This document shows positions 1 to 12,389 of a DNA stretch of 64,000 bases, piece by piece. A program made the translations under genes and the position numbers. Origin of the DNA: Chromera velia (Eukaryota > Sar > Chromeraceae); NCBI GenBank assembly GCA_018398765.1, contig JAHBMJ010003829.1, positions 64,001 to 128,000 of the forward strand, given 5' to 3'. Numbering within the stretch: the first letter of the stretch is position 1; each line of letters opens with the position of its first letter. Under the pieces are notes generated by a model. That model ran no database searches. It was not told the DNA's origin and saw nothing but the letters and a program-made list of their open reading frames with translations.

Positions 1-43
1 AACAGATGTGCAGGTGTCTGGGGTGTAAGAGGGGAATATCCCC

Positions 44-265
44 GTGAGCTCTGTGGGAGCCACACTTGCTGATTTAGAAACTCCAAATACGATGTTCAAC
101 TTCAGTCAGTCGTCCCAGAAAGAAGGCAGAGGGACATGGGAAGTGCAAAAAGGGAGTGGGATTATCAATTCCGATGAGAGCATGTTCTTTACGACGCTTC
201 AAACGACTTTTAATTTCAGTCAGAGCTCCCCTGTGATGGCTCCTGCCAGAGAGGATGATCACTAA
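44..265 (+). other. Short open frame with a repeated FNFSQSS motif
   Basis: The frame contains FNFSQSS twice, about 35 residues apart, separated by a Ser/Gly/Glu-rich stretch. It overlaps the start of the next frame (255-809) in another phase. Nothing identifies a family, and there is no clear splice signal or start context. It may be an exon fragment of a gene entering from the left, or chance. Confidence 0.15.
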
Positions 266-809
266 GGATGGTCAAATGAATGAGCCCACCCGGATCGAAA
301 GGAGTGGGAAGGAAGAAGGAGATGTGGGAAAAGACTTGTTTGAATCGCTGTATGGAGTTGGAAGTTGGGAATTAAGAGAGCAAATCCACTACCAGTCTGA
401 AACTTTAAGACCACACAGCCTGTCTCCACAGCTCAATCGTTTCGAGACAGGTGGGCAGGGAAATGACTTTGGGGGTGGGACTCCGAGTTCGGGGAAAACA
501 GAGAGACAGAAACAAAAACACCGAGAAAAGAAAGAGAGAAAGAGGCAGGAAAAATATAAAAAGGAAATGCTGGCTGTAAGGCAAAAGAAGGAGACGGATA
601 GCCTTTTAATTTGGTCTCCTCTGCTTCCAATCAGTGAGGGAGTGGAGGAACCGGCAGTCTCGTCTGATGGTTTGACACCGTCTCGTCAGGCCAAGCGTCA
701 GCAAGAGAGAACGGAGGCAAAGAACAAAGAGAAAGAGAGCAGACGAGCAGCTCATAGAAAACCAAAGACGCCAGTCCCACCGTATGATCTGCTCCAACAT
801 GAGTATTAG
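255..809 (+). CDS. Hypothetical Lys/Arg/Glu-rich protein, possible exon
   Basis: A 184-codon frame ending in TAG. The likely methionine is at 276 (MNEPTRIERSGKEEG). The N-terminal third is mixed in composition. The middle and C-terminal parts are very rich in Lys, Arg, Glu and Gln (KTERQKQKHREKKERKRQEK around residues 80-100), suggesting a charged helix or disordered segment. No domain is recognised. The frame is longer than most others nearby, but in purine-rich DNA long Lys/Glu frames arise by chance, so coding status is uncertain. No downstream splice partner was found. Confidence 0.3.
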   Translation: MITKDGQMNEPTRIERSGKEEGDVGKDLFESLYGVGSWELREQIHYQSETLRPHSLSPQLNRFETGGQGNDFGGGTPSSGKTERQKQKHREKKERKRQEKYKKEMLAVRQKKETDSLLIWSPLLPISEGVEEPAVSSDGLTPSRQAKRQQERTEAKNKEKESRRAAHRKPKTPVPPYDLLQHEY

Positions 810-1884
810 GAGGATGTGTCTTTTTATTTTTGGTTGGGAAGGGAGGACTTGATTCCAAATATTCAGGGAATTGGCACTGCAGACTGGCATACATTTTTGG
901 CACGTCGTGGGTGTGGGCAGACAAGGGAGACACTTTACAGGGAGATGTATGGAAATGGAGGGAGTGTGTGCTGGAAGTGAGACCTGCACTGCGGCAGATG
1001 AGGAGCGTGCGGACTGTTTGCACTTCAGGGTAGTCTTCTATCAGTCCACAACCTCCATCAGAGCAGCAACACCAAGCTAACCAAGTTTTGGATCGAACAA
1101 ATGGGAAAGAGCTGGAGGTGATTGTAAGGCCAACCAATTGGGAGATATAGTACTATAGCATCTAGTAGACTCCGTGAACGAAGGAGCGATTTTAAGCCGA
1201 TGTTTATTTTCTACCCTTTTGTGTCTGATTTTTTTTTTCTTTATTGTTGTCCTCGTATGCGTCACACTCTTTCTGACCAAGCGTGGACACGGCCTTGAAG
1301 GGGGAGGGGGCATGTACACTGGGTATACGGTGAAGTCGGTACGGATGATGCTTGGGAGTTGCGATGGTTTGACTGGGGTGGACTATGAGTTGACGATGTG
1401 AAAGAGAAAAAAAGCCACAGGAAAGATGCTAAAGGGAATTCTGAAAACAGAAATAACAGAAATAAAAGAAAAGAAAAGAAAAGTGATCTTTGATTTTTGC
1501 GATGCCGCAGGTGAGGGAAAGCGATGATCTAATCAACGATCACCACTCCATTGCCCAAAACAGTTGTATGAAAAGATTCACTTACGTTTTCTATATAAGC
1601 CGGCGAGGACGTGGCTGCAGGAGGGACGTGGCACGTAACGTTGTGAGGCTTGCAGCCGCCTAACAGTACGTAACGCAGCATGTCAGGCCGTATCGAGATG
1701 TGCGCAGTTCGAGTGTATTTGCATCTATGCAATTAAGCTACGCGCATACATGCAGTCAGCAGTGAGTCAAGCCTTCGTATGAAAGTCTATAAGGAAGTAC
1801 CTAGAAGTAAGAACTTCGCATGACAGAACTTCCTATATCATATTATGAGCCCCGTACAACAAGCTAGCTACTGCACCACATTTC
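810..1884. other. Intergenic stretch, nothing recognised
   Basis: Mixed-composition sequence with short frames only. I see no splice-paired exons, RNA gene or repeat structure here. Confidence 0.4.
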
Positions 1885-4286
1885 ATTACGATATAATGGT
1901 AAAAGCCACCCAGACATTTTAACGCTTGACAAAAGCCACCAACAACTTATTTTTTATATGAGTATAAACTTTAGTGAGGCTTAGACAGGCTTTTTGTAAA
2001 CTCGTATATTTAAGAATACTTCTGTCTTGGTTTTTCACAATGCTATGCTCAGGCTATGCATCTTTAAAAATATTTAAACATCTAATAAGAGAATTGATTT
2101 TCTTTTAATATCATTTTAATATAAAATGTTACAGTGGTCGAACAGTATCTCAAATAATTCTTCTTTCATCATGATTTTTTTAAATTTTTTTTTTTGACGA
2201 TGGTTTATTTAACTTTGAGTTTTTGACCCATCATTCATTTAATTTTTTCATAAATTTCCTGTAGCCTCAATTGAAGATTATTGAACGTTTTTTATGCGAC
2301 TTCAGGGCTAATTAATCAAGGTGCGATAAGCTGCCACCGGCTGCGACAGTAGGTGCCGCTTCAAGCCCCACTTTGCAACATCTTTGCAAAAAAGGGGAGC
2401 AAAATAAGGAGAGACAGAGGGACGGAATTTGAGACCTAGTTTGAGACCCATCATCATGAGCTAGATCATGACTCATGAGGGAGGAAGGCTAAGAAGCAGG
2501 GAAGGAAGCATGAAGCAAGTAAGAGAGTGAGGAAGGAGGGGGCGTGACGGAGGCAGGTCCTGGCAGGGAGGCAGGGAGGGTGATCGAGAGAAAGGAAGGG
2601 ATAAACTTCCGAGGAAGGAAGGAAGGAAGGATGGAAGAAAGGAGGAAAGGAGGGAAGGGATGAAGATGGAAGAGACGAACGGAGGGAGGGAAAGAGGGAG
2701 GAAGGTTAGGAACCGGAAGGAATAAAGCAGGGAGGAAAGAAGGAATCAAGGAAAGAAAGTCTCAGTAGGAAAGAAGCAGGTAGATAAAGAAGTACTAAGC
2801 AAACGAGCAAGCAAACAAAAACTGGAGAAAAGACGAAAAAAAAAAAATAGTGGAAAAACATGCAGAAAGAGAGGAGGCAGGCAGAAAGTGGAAGAATGAA
2901 GAAATAAAATAGGGATCGAAAACAGGAAGAAGGAAAGAAAGAAAGAAAGTGCAGAAACAGAGAAGATCGAGAGGAAAGAAGGACGGAAGGATGAAAGCAC
3001 AAAGAATAAAAAAAGGGAGAAAAGAAAAAAAAAAAAAAAGAAAGAGAGAACGAAAGACATTAAGCAAGAAAGAAAATAAAAGAAAGAGCAAGGAAGTCTG
3101 TCAGCCAGCGAGTTAGCTAGTGAAAGAGGCATTGAGTAAGTGGATGTCGCTTGGTATCTATGTGAATGAGCGAGCGGGTTGGTGTATAAGTGACTGCGTG
3201 AATGAGTGAATGAATGAGTGAGCGACTGAACCAGTGAGCGAAGGAGCAGAGGGAGGGAGGGGTTCCAAAGGAAGTTGGGATGAAAACAGGCAGGGAAAGA
3301 GGCAGGTAGGGAGGGTTGGCGGAAAAGAGTGAGGGGGTGAGTGGATAAGCAAAGAAGTGAGTGAGTCAGTAAATCCTAGCAGTAAATCAGGGGAGGAAGG
3401 CAAGGATGAAGCGATAGAGGAACGGATTGAGGAAGAGAGTGCGTGAGCGAGTGAGCAACTGAGCAAGGAAAGTCTTTTCAGCAAAAATTGTGAGCGTGAT
3501 TGATTGTGACCGGTCCAATCCAGGCCGGGAGAAGACGCAGTCCACATTTTTTCACGAAGAGACGTTAATTCCTGACGGAGACGGGCATGCATCAATAAAC
3601 TGAATAGACGGAAGCAGAAAAGAAAACAGATAGAAATACCAGCCCTACGCATATGCAGGACATTCAAGGACAGCTACATGTACGCCTTCAGTTCCAGTCG
3701 ACACTGAATGCTGCAAACACAGAGCAGGAACAGCTCAAGCGCTTAACGACTTTTTAAGAATCTATGAAGACACACAAACAGTTGCAGACAGCTGTGTATT
3801 GCTTCGACGTCTCACCCGATGTTGGTGTGCAGCTGACAGTGTTGAAAGTACGTCTTGGAGCGAATCGAGAGGAGAGGGATAGAGATCAATCATCGATGGC
3901 CGGCGGAGACGGCACTCTCCTTGTGGTCCCGAAAGAGGGCAACTCAACGACGTCTCAAAGTTTTTCAAAAGAACAATGACCAGACAATCATTCTTCCTTC
4001 TTCCTTAACATGTATACTAAAAGAGTGCGACACATATTGTTTGGCAGTACTGACTATAAAACCATGCGAAAACCGTCTGCCTACTTTCGACGCACTGGCA
4101 GAAAGTGATAGCGGATCAAACGAGGGTAAGTGGTTAATTTTTGATGCTTTTCTAAGCCAATGAGGAGCGGAGCTTTCCGGGGCCTTTTTTTTATCAAAGC
4201 CCCCTGCATCATGGCCCGGACTCTGGGGAAAGTTTAGTAAGTGCCCCCCGCTTCGTAGCCCGCTTCGCTTTCCGGGGCCATGCATG
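1885..4286. repeat. 2.4-kb direct repeat, copy A
   Basis: This segment reappears at 4943-7300 in the same orientation, collinear, with scattered substitutions and small indels; the offset drifts from 3058 at the left to 3044 at the right. It consists of an AT-rich left part (to about 2300), a strongly purine-rich middle (about 2400-3460, GGAAG and GAAA tracts) and a mixed right part ending near GCTTTCCGGGGCC. No protein family is visible. Frames over the purine block are Ser/Phe/Leu-rich artefacts of the composition, and the frame around 3764 diverges between copies by frameshift. It is a segmental tandem duplication or two insertions of one noncoding element. Confidence 0.85.
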
Positions 4287-4942
4287 CCCCGGGGGGAAGG
4301 GCGTCTCATTATTACCGTAAGGAGGTAACTCCTCTTCTCCTAAATGAGCGCATTTAGTTCGGTTAGATCTCTACTATAGAAAGTCTGTCAGTTCAAAGTT
4401 CACTTCCAAACTGCTTTTAGAAGCTTTACAAGCAAGTGTTGTTTACTCAATCCAGGCTATACGTAGCTGACTGAATTAATTCCATTTTATTTCTATTTTA
4501 TTTATTTTTCTTCTAATACAGACTGGCATGGCAGCGCCTCCATGAGCTTGCGTACATGTGTTGGTCTCTGAGCTGCGGGCGTCCCGTGCGGTGGCGGTGC
4601 GTGTTAGTTCGGCTCACTCCAGGATTGGCCGGTCCCGTGGCTTGCCTCACTATGTTATGCTCACGGCACTGACTTCATATCTGATGCAAGCAAGCTTGCG
4701 AACGGCCCCGGAAAGCAAAAAAGAACATAATTGCTTGACACACGCTATTTGTACGTACTAGATGCACGCTATATGGCTGCATGGTTGAAGCTGCGGAAAA
4801 GTACGCTCGCAGTCACGAGAATTGTTTGGTCTAGTTGTTTTGTAATTTAGTATAATTTAGTGCCCCCTATTTCATTTTCCAGAGTCATGGTGGTTTCACC
4901 CCAGGCGTACCATGAACATTCTGATTCACTCAGATTTGAATT
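4287..4942. other. Spacer between the two 2.4-kb repeats
   Basis: 656 bp unique to this position. It contains an inverted partner (near 4703-4720) of the GCTTTCCGGGGCC motif that ends the left repeat. No coding potential is recognised. Confidence 0.5.
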
Positions 4943-7300
4943 AATGATATATAATGGCAGAAGCTGCCAAGACATTTTGATGCTTGACAAAAGCCACCGA
5001 CAACTTATTTTTTATACGAGTATAAACTTTAGTGAGGCTTAGATAGGCTTTTTATAGACTTGTACATTTAAAAATACTTCTGTATGGGTTTTTTACAATG
5101 CTATGCTCAGGCTATGCATCTTTAAAAATATTTAAACATGTAATAAGAGAATTGATTTTCTTTTAATATCATTTTAATATAAAATGTCACAGTGGTTGAA
5201 CAGTATCTCGAATAATCCTAAAAAAATCATATATTTTTTTAATTATTTTTTTTTGACGATGGTTTATTTAACTTTGAGTTTTTGACCCATCATTCATTTA
5301 ATTTTTTCATAAATTTCCTGTAGCCTCAATTGAAGATTATTGAACGTTTTTTATGCGACTTCAGGGCTAATTAATCAAGGTGCGATAAGCTGCCACCGGC
5401 TGTGACAGTAAGTGCCGCTTCAAGCCCCACTTTGCAACATCTTTGCAAAAAAGTGGGAGCAAAATAAGGAGAGACAGAGGGACGGAATTTGAGACCTAGT
5501 TTGAGACCCATCATCATGGGCTAGATCATGACTCATGAGGGAGAAAGGCTAAGAAGCAGGGAAGGAAGCATGAAGCAAGCAAGGAAGCGAGGAAGGAGGG
5601 GGCGCGACGGAGGCAGGTCCTGGCAGGGAGGCAGGGAGGGTGATCGAGAGGAAGGGAGGGATAAACTTCTGAGGAAGGAAGGAAGGAAGGAAGGAAGGAA
5701 GGATAGAAGAAAGGAGGAAAGGGGAGAAAGGATGAAGATGGAAGAGACGAACGGAGGGAGGGAAAGAAGGAGGGAGGAAGGTTAGAAACTGGAAGGAATA
5801 AAGCAGGGAAGAAAGAAGGAATCAAAGAAAGAAAGTCTCAGTAGGAAAGAAGCAGGTAGATAAAGAAGTACCAAGCAAACGAGCAAGCAAACAAAAACTG
5901 GAGAAAAGACGAAAAAAAAAAAATAGTGGAAAAACATGCAGAAAGAGAGGAGGCAGGCAGAAAGTGGAAGAATGAAGAAATAAAATAGGGATCGAAAACA
6001 GGAAGAAGGAAGGAAAGAAAGAAAGTGCAGAAACAGAGAAGATCAAGAGGAAAGAAGGACGGAAGGATGAAAGCATAAAAAATAAAAAAAAGGAGAAAAG
6101 AAAAAAAAAAAAAAGAAAAGAAAGAGAGAACGAAAGACATTAAGGAAGAAAGAAAGAGCGAGGAAGTCTGTCAGCCAGCGAGTCAGCTAGTGAAAGAGGC
6201 ATTGAGTAAGTGGATGTCGCTTGGTGTCTGTGTGAGTGAGCGAGCGGGTTGGTGTGTAAGTGAGTGAGTGAGTGAATGAGTGAGTGAGCGACTGAACGAG
6301 TGAGCGAAGGAGCAGAGGGAGGGAGGGATTCCGAAGGAAGCTGAAATAAAAGCAGGCAAGGAAGGAGGCAGGTAGGGAGGGTCGGTGGAAAAGAGTGAGG
6401 GGGTGAGTGGATGAGCGAAGAAGTGAGTGAGTCAGTAAGTCAGGGGAGGAAAGCAAGGATGAAGCAATGGAGGAAAGAATTGAGGAAGAGAGCGCGTGAG
6501 CGAGTGAGTAAGTGAGCGAGGAGAGTCTTTTCAGCAAAAATTATGAACGTGATTGATTGTGACCGGTCCAATCCAGGCCGGGAGAAGACGCAGTCCACAT
6601 TTTTTCACGAAGAGACGTTATTTCCTGACGGAGATGGGCATGCATCAACAAACTGAATAGACGGAGGCAGAAAAGAAACAGATAGAAATACCAGCCCCAC
6701 GCATACGCAGGATATTCAAAGACAGCTACATGTACGCCTTCAGTTCCAGTCGACACTGAATGCTACAAACATAGAGCGGGAACAGCTCAAGCGCTTAACG
6801 ACTTTCCAAGAATCTATGAAGACACACAAACAGTCGCAGACAGCTGTGCATTGCTTCAACGTCTCATCCGATGTTGGTGTGCAGCTGACAGTGTTGAAAG
6901 TACGTTTTGGAGCGAATCGAGAGGAGAGATCGATCATCGATGGCCGGCGGAGACGGCACTTTTCTTGTGGTCCCGAAAGAGGGCAACTTAACGACGTCTC
7001 AAAGTTTTTCAAAGGAACAATGACCAGACGATCCCTCTTCCTTCTTCTTTGACACGTATGTTGAAAGAGTGCGACACATATTATTTGGCAGTACTGACTA
7101 TAAAACTATGTGAAAACCGCCTGCCTACTTTCGACGTACTGGCAGAAAGTGATAGCGGATCAAACGAGGGTAGGTAGTTAATTTTCGACGCTTTTCTAAG
7201 CCAATGAGGAGCGGAGCTTTCTGGGGCGTTTTTTTTAACCAAAGCTCCATGCATCGTGGGCTTTAGGGAAAGTGCCTCCCGCTTTGCTTTCCGGGGCCAT
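4943..7300. repeat. 2.4-kb direct repeat, copy B
   Basis: Collinear partner of 1885-4286, including the same purine-rich central kilobase, the same poly-A interruptions and the same right-hand motif GCTTTCCGGGGCCAT near 7282-7297. Differences are mostly transitions and changes in microsatellite length, so the duplication is neither brand new nor ancient. Confidence 0.85.
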
Positions 7301-7915
7301 CTGACTTCGTCGGCACTTCAAAATTAATGTCAATGCAGACCATGCTGAAACCGAAACCCGGCGTCGGATTACCTTTGTGAAAACATGTCAGAACATGTGA
7401 GAACTGACGACATCGTCCACCTATTTCACACATGACTATCCCGCTTGCCTGTCCTGTTTTTTCTCTACATCTAGTCTCTACGTAAATTACCAACCCCACC
7501 CAATTCCGACACACACCCCACCCCACACCCTCTATCCACACATCCGCCCCACATTAAACACACCCATCCGCCACAACCACCCCCACTTAGTCTACCCGCA
7601 TCTCTCTTCACACCTCACAAACATTCACCCCAACCCCTCACACTCGCACTCGCCACGGCATATGGTTTTCTAAGACTTTGTTGGTTTTATGTGCCTTTTT
7701 TACGTGTTAGCATGTTCGTCTGTGATCCGTGGGGCCTTTTTTATACGTGTTTGAGAGCTAGCTTATTCGGTTTTTTGGATCTCTTTGTATTTCGTACGAG
7801 GAGTCTGCTCCGTTTTTTTTTTTTATGTCAAAAGCTTCTCACGTTCTTGTGGACAATAACAGGAGCTTGAACTTAAGCTTTATACTCGTCTGTACATCCT
7901 GTTTTGTATATATAT
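7301..7915. other. Intergenic stretch left of the TIR element
   Basis: Contains a C-rich run of CCAC and ACAC words (about 7490-7660) and T-rich sequence. No gene, RNA or repeat partner was recognised. Confidence 0.4.
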
Positions 7916-8098
7916 TCACAGTATCTACTAGTATACCTAACCAGAGGGGCCGCCAGACCTGGTGAGGGAAAACCATATATGAGTGCTAGGCCTAAGGCTG
8001 GCAGAGCTATAGGTCAGTGCTAGGTTTGCCTAGCACTTTATGCTAGACACCGCTTTCTGGGGCTGATGGCCTTCTGCTAGGCAGCCTAGCACAGCACG

Positions 8099-8346
8099 CT
8101 AGGTCACTTCATTAATTGATTGATTGATTGATACCAAACCCTAGGTGGAGTTAGAACTCCCGTTATATGTTACCACCTAGTACAACATGCTAGATAACTA
8201 GCATGTTAATCTAGCATAGCATGCTAGGTCACTTCATTGATTGATTGATTGATTGATGCCAAACCCTAGGTGGAGTTAGAACTCCCATTATATGTTACCA
8301 CCTAGCACAACATGCTAGATAACTAGCATGTTAATCTAGTATAGCA
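8099..8346. repeat. Two tandem ~124-bp subterminal units rich in CTAG
   Basis: Unit 1 is 8099-8223 and unit 2 is 8224-8346. Each begins CTAGGTCACTTCATT, has an ATTGATTGATTGAT run, then a shared block with ACCACCTAG and an ACATGCTAGATAACTAGCATGT palindrome. Such subterminal repeats are typical transposase-binding regions of DNA transposons; that role is inferred. Confidence 0.8.
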
Positions 8347-8690
8347 TGCTAGGTCACGTAACACAATATGTTAGCCATCTAGCACTACATGTAGGGTTAC
8401 TTAGTACAATATACTAGCCACCAGCCACCTAGCTGACATACTCAGTTAGTGAACATAAATGATAAACAGACTGTTGCCAACATTTAAAAAACCATAATAA
8501 ATGAATTGAGAGGCATTCTCACTCATCTACTCACCCATTTCAGGTTTGAATCTCATGCATCAGCCGCCATCTCCCCTACTACTACTTAGACCTCATCTGC
8601 TGGGTCTCCCCCCCCCCCTCTCCCCTCACTCCCATCACTGTGCCCATCCTCAGATTCAGGCACTTACACGGATTGCATGCTTTAGTGTTA

Positions 8691-9012
8691 TAAGCTATGT
8701 ACGTATTGAGCTAAGTAATCATGAGGCTAGCAGTGCGGTGGGTTAAACAAAGATATTCTCGATCAGACGTTCATAGAAGGAGTTCCATCTTAGAGTTCTG
8801 ACATCAACCGCTCATGCCAATCACCCAGCTTCTACTGCCTTCCAGCCTGAGGCTCTCTCTTGCTTGGCTACAGAACGTATGCCTTACTGTAAGTATCGTT
8901 TAGTGCACAGACGTACGCGCTCATTGATCCTGCGCCCTACTCCGTGCGAATAGCCCGTCGAGCGACTAAGTACCATGACAGCTATATGGCAGCGCCACGT
9001 ACAGGCCCTACA
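8691..9012. repeat. ~320-bp direct repeat, left copy (nested in TIR element)
   Basis: Starts TAAGCTATGTACGTATTGAG and ends CAGGCCCTACA. It matches 11601-11900 in direct orientation with perhaps 85-90% identity judged by eye. Two such copies flanking 2.6 kb resemble LTRs, but the ends are not TG...CA and no primer-binding site is evident. Confidence 0.75.
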
Positions 9013-11189
9013 TCTGCCCGCTCGCCGAGGCCGATGTCCACACTCAGCTCACACTTTCTTTTTTTTCCTCTCACCATCCCTATTCCATCCTTATATCTGC
9101 CTGCTCGCTGGGTGGGTAGGGTGGACAAAATAAATAGACTCGTTTCAACTTTCTCTCTCTTTTTCTTTTTACCCACCACCAAACAAACTGACACACACAC
9201 TCTCTCGTTGAACTCTCAGATTGAATATGTACGAACGAACCAGAGTTCTTCGGTTGAGCAGTGAATCAGAACCTGACACATACAGGGCAGACAAACACTG
9301 CTCTAGTAGTACACACGCCTCTCCATTGTGCACTCCTGTCTGATTGATGTGACAGATTCTATACCTTCACTCATACAACTCAACTCGTGTTCAACTCAAT
9401 ACACTGAGCACAGCGACCACACATGGGCAAATATGGTATGCTGGAACTGATGCCCGCTTTCTCTGCATAAGCGCGGTAGCGATTAACCGTTCGTTCGTAT
9501 ACACTCAAACTTCCTGCGACTTTCTGTACCTCTCACATTGTGGCTGACTAGTCCTAGTAAGAGAGCGGTCATTTGATTCACAGTGGAACTTGGCTTAATT
9601 GATTCGTCAATTATAATTGCACAATCACATGTACATATGCAACATTCACGAGCTATTGAGGATGTTCGTCAATGGAACAAAGGCGATTCCATGACAAAAA
9701 AAAACCTGGATTAATTCATACAGGAGTCTGGTATCGCGACTGCACAATGCATTCAAAGACACACAAGAGACGCCAACCGTCCACCGCCAGATGACACCCT
9801 AGACGACACCAACCTCCCTCATTCTTTTCCTCACAGCGACTTCATGCAATGTGTTGAGAATGTTTGAATGAATCAGATCTGGTATTTTCAGCCACCCTGT
9901 GATCACCTCTTCCTTCTCTGCTTCACACAGCGACCACCTGTCTCTCTATAGAGACCGCCCAACCTCACTACTGAATCTATGCCCCAGACTGCACACCAGA
10001 TTCAAAACATGAGCGCTCAAGAGACTCCCTCTTGCGAGGCGACCCTTCAAGAGTACAGGTCGACATGACCAGAACATCATTTATGTCAATGTCTGCCTCA
10101 AACACATGAAAACTCATTGAAGAGATCATATGCAAAAGAGTAAGAGACAAAGACAAGGGCCTCACTGAAGCATGTCATGACTTCTGATCTCATATGGGCT
10201 TCCTCCTTCCCGCTGTGTCAAGACACACCGTTCTTTGATGACGGTTTTTCATTCGGACATTCCGATCGATTTTCTTTTTCTTTTCTCTACGTTTTTTTTT
10301 TTATACTCAGTTTTTTCTCTTTCATTCTCCCTCCTATGCCCACACAGACAGATAGACATACAGAGGGAAAGTGAAGACAACAGATAGAGACAGCTAGAGA
10401 AGCAACATACTCACATTTACCTGACATACATCCCGGCCAATTTAGAAGTCATCAGCCCCCAGGCGGCCGTTTCCAGGCACTGAAGACATACAGCCTCTCC
10501 TTTCCCTACCCCACTATCATTCCCTCATGCAGTCACTTCTCTTCTTCTCAACATTGCCTCTTCTCTTTTATGCTTGTATCTCTTTTCTTCAGCAATGACC
10601 TCAAAATCTCTACCTATCAGTTTCCTCACTTCTTTCTGACAGTGTCCCTCTCTCTTCTTCTTTCATTCTTCTTTTCTTCCTTCTTTTCCTCCATCCTAAC
10701 TACCTGGATCCCCAAGATGCATTCCTATCTGGAGAAGCAAGACAGTCAAAATATAGAGAAACAGTGTAGGAGAACTAAGCACCCAAAGCCAACGTCACCT
10801 CAACACACACTCTTCTTCACTTCTAACACCCACTGAGTCTCCTTCCTCCCCCCGAAAACAAATTTCCTAAAATTTAATTCAACCCTCAACCAAAAGAAAA
10901 CTATCCAGGAGTTCACTGACTTGGAGATGTGCGGCTACCGCGGTGCCCCCATGGCACTACTAAGTGTTTGGAAATGTAGCACACCTGATTGCGAGCGAAG
11001 ACAAAGACCACACACCTCCAGTCACCACAACCAAACCTCCACTCCACAAGATGCTCTTCCTCCTTCCATCCTAAACCTCTCACAGAGCAAAACAGCTAAG
11101 AGCATCTTCTGCATCATCTGGGCCCGTTCCATGTAGGCCTGGACACCTTGTGCTTCATTGTAGCACAATCAGCAGAGACGGCAGTCAGT

Positions 11190-11580
11190 CAGTCAGTCAG
11201 TTCAGTCAATCAGAGTCGCTGACTGAATGGTCTTCCTCCTCAAGCTTGTCCTTCTGGACCCTCATCTCCAGCGGGCGAGCAATCTTGAGTTCCAAGAACT
11301 CCCTTAAGACAAAGAGAACATAAAGAAACACTGCGCTCCATTACATCTGAAAGAGAGTCTCAAATCCACCACAAATTTTGATTTGAGAACAAACAACACA
11401 AATGAGACGAAATCTCTTTTCTTTCAACAAGTTTTTCCACTGACGAGCTGGTACTGCACTCTTGTCAGTACAGACCTTACGTACAGTGGTGAGAATTCTC
11501 TGTCTAGTCTGACTGTTCATCAATACAACAAAGTTTACGATCCACATCTGGGGTCCACATCTGCTTCCCTGTGTTGCCAA
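11190..11580 (-). pseudogene. Decayed coding stretch inside the TIR element (part 1)
   Basis: On the minus strand one frame from 11580 down reads as protein-like sequence for 79 codons (for example NSQTRQRILTTVRKV), hits a TAA near 11341, and continues with credible composition (REFLELKIARPLEMRVQKDK) to about 11190 before more stops. A further protein-like run in the same frame lies at about 11010-11150 (QAYMERAQMMQKM). The pattern of a continuous frame with scattered stops indicates a pseudogene or an intron-containing transposon gene. The family is not recognised. Confidence 0.4.
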
Positions 11581-11600
11581 ACGCTCTGCTAACCAAACTG

Positions 11601-11900
11601 TAAGCTATGTACATACTGGGCTAAGTAATCATGAGGCTAGCAGTGTGGTGGGCTAGACAGAGATATTCTCGATCAGCCGTTCATAGAGGGAGTTCCATCT
11701 TAGAGTTCTGACAACAACCACTCATGTCAATCATCTAGCTTCTACTGCCTTCCAGCCTGAGGCTCTCTCTTGCTTGGCTACAGAACGCATGCCTCACTGT
11801 AAGTATCCGATTCGTTTAGTACACAGACGCATGCACTCATTGATCCCGCGCCCTCCTCCATGCGAGTAGCCTTGTGGCGGCGCCACATACAGGCCCTACA
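11601..11900. repeat. ~300-bp direct repeat, right copy (nested in TIR element)
   Basis: Partner of 8691-9012, starting TAAGCTATGTACATACTGGG and ending CAGGCCCTACA. It abuts the 3' end of the decayed minus-strand frame at 11898-12330, suggesting that the 8691-11900 block is an insertion beside that gene. Confidence 0.75.
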
Positions 11901-12330
11901 GGCGTGCTTTGGGTGCTTTCATTTTTCCTGGTTTCTCCTCTTCCTCTTCCTTTTGCACCATCTTGACGACAACTAGAGACAACCACAGGTTCTCTTCCTT
12001 CTTTTTGTCCTCTCTGTTGTCTACCTACACAGGCCAGTACATCTCTTCAATCACATAATATTCAAATATCTCAAGAGACAGGGGCATGTTGTTCATGGGC
12101 AGAACAAAGGAACAAAGATCCTCCCTGTCTAGTCCTGTGAGTGTGGACTGCTATACAACTGTCGTTTGGCCCCGAGATCCTGGGAGGACCTTCACTGCAG
12201 GGTTCCTCTGCACTGACTGCTCAAATAAGAAGGCATTAAAGCGCTTCCCCCCCGTCTTGTGTGACTGTTTCTCTGTCTGCTTAATGAGGGCAAAAAGGAC
12301 TTCCAAATCACCATCATAGCTCAAGGGAAT
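11898..12330 (-). pseudogene. Decayed coding stretch inside the TIR element (part 2)
   Basis: The minus strand reads in one frame from about 12330 to 11898 with protein-like composition (SYDGDLEVLFALIKQTEKQS, then LCSFVLPMNNMPLSLEIFEYY, cut here to its central residues) interrupted by two in-frame TAG codons, ending in a Lys/Glu-rich tail and TAG at 11898. No start codon is present; TTTCATTCCCTTGAG just upstream could be a splice acceptor. It is not recognised as a known transposase. Confidence 0.4.
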
Positions 12331-12389
12331 GAAAAATCAAAGATGTAGCCAGAAGCAAGGTCAATGCAGCAGAGACTTATGTTAATGAT

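Noticed and set aside
2489-3132. Long Ser/Phe/Leu-rich minus-strand frames in the 2.4-kb repeats (also 5526-6140)
   Set aside because: They are the complement of purine-rich repeats; all frames are open and composition is trivial. No splice or start context, and the two copies do not preserve one frame.
1885-7300. The 2.4-kb repeats as LTRs of one retrotransposon
   Set aside because: Only 656 bp lies between them and it has no gag/pol, primer-binding site or polypurine tract pairing.
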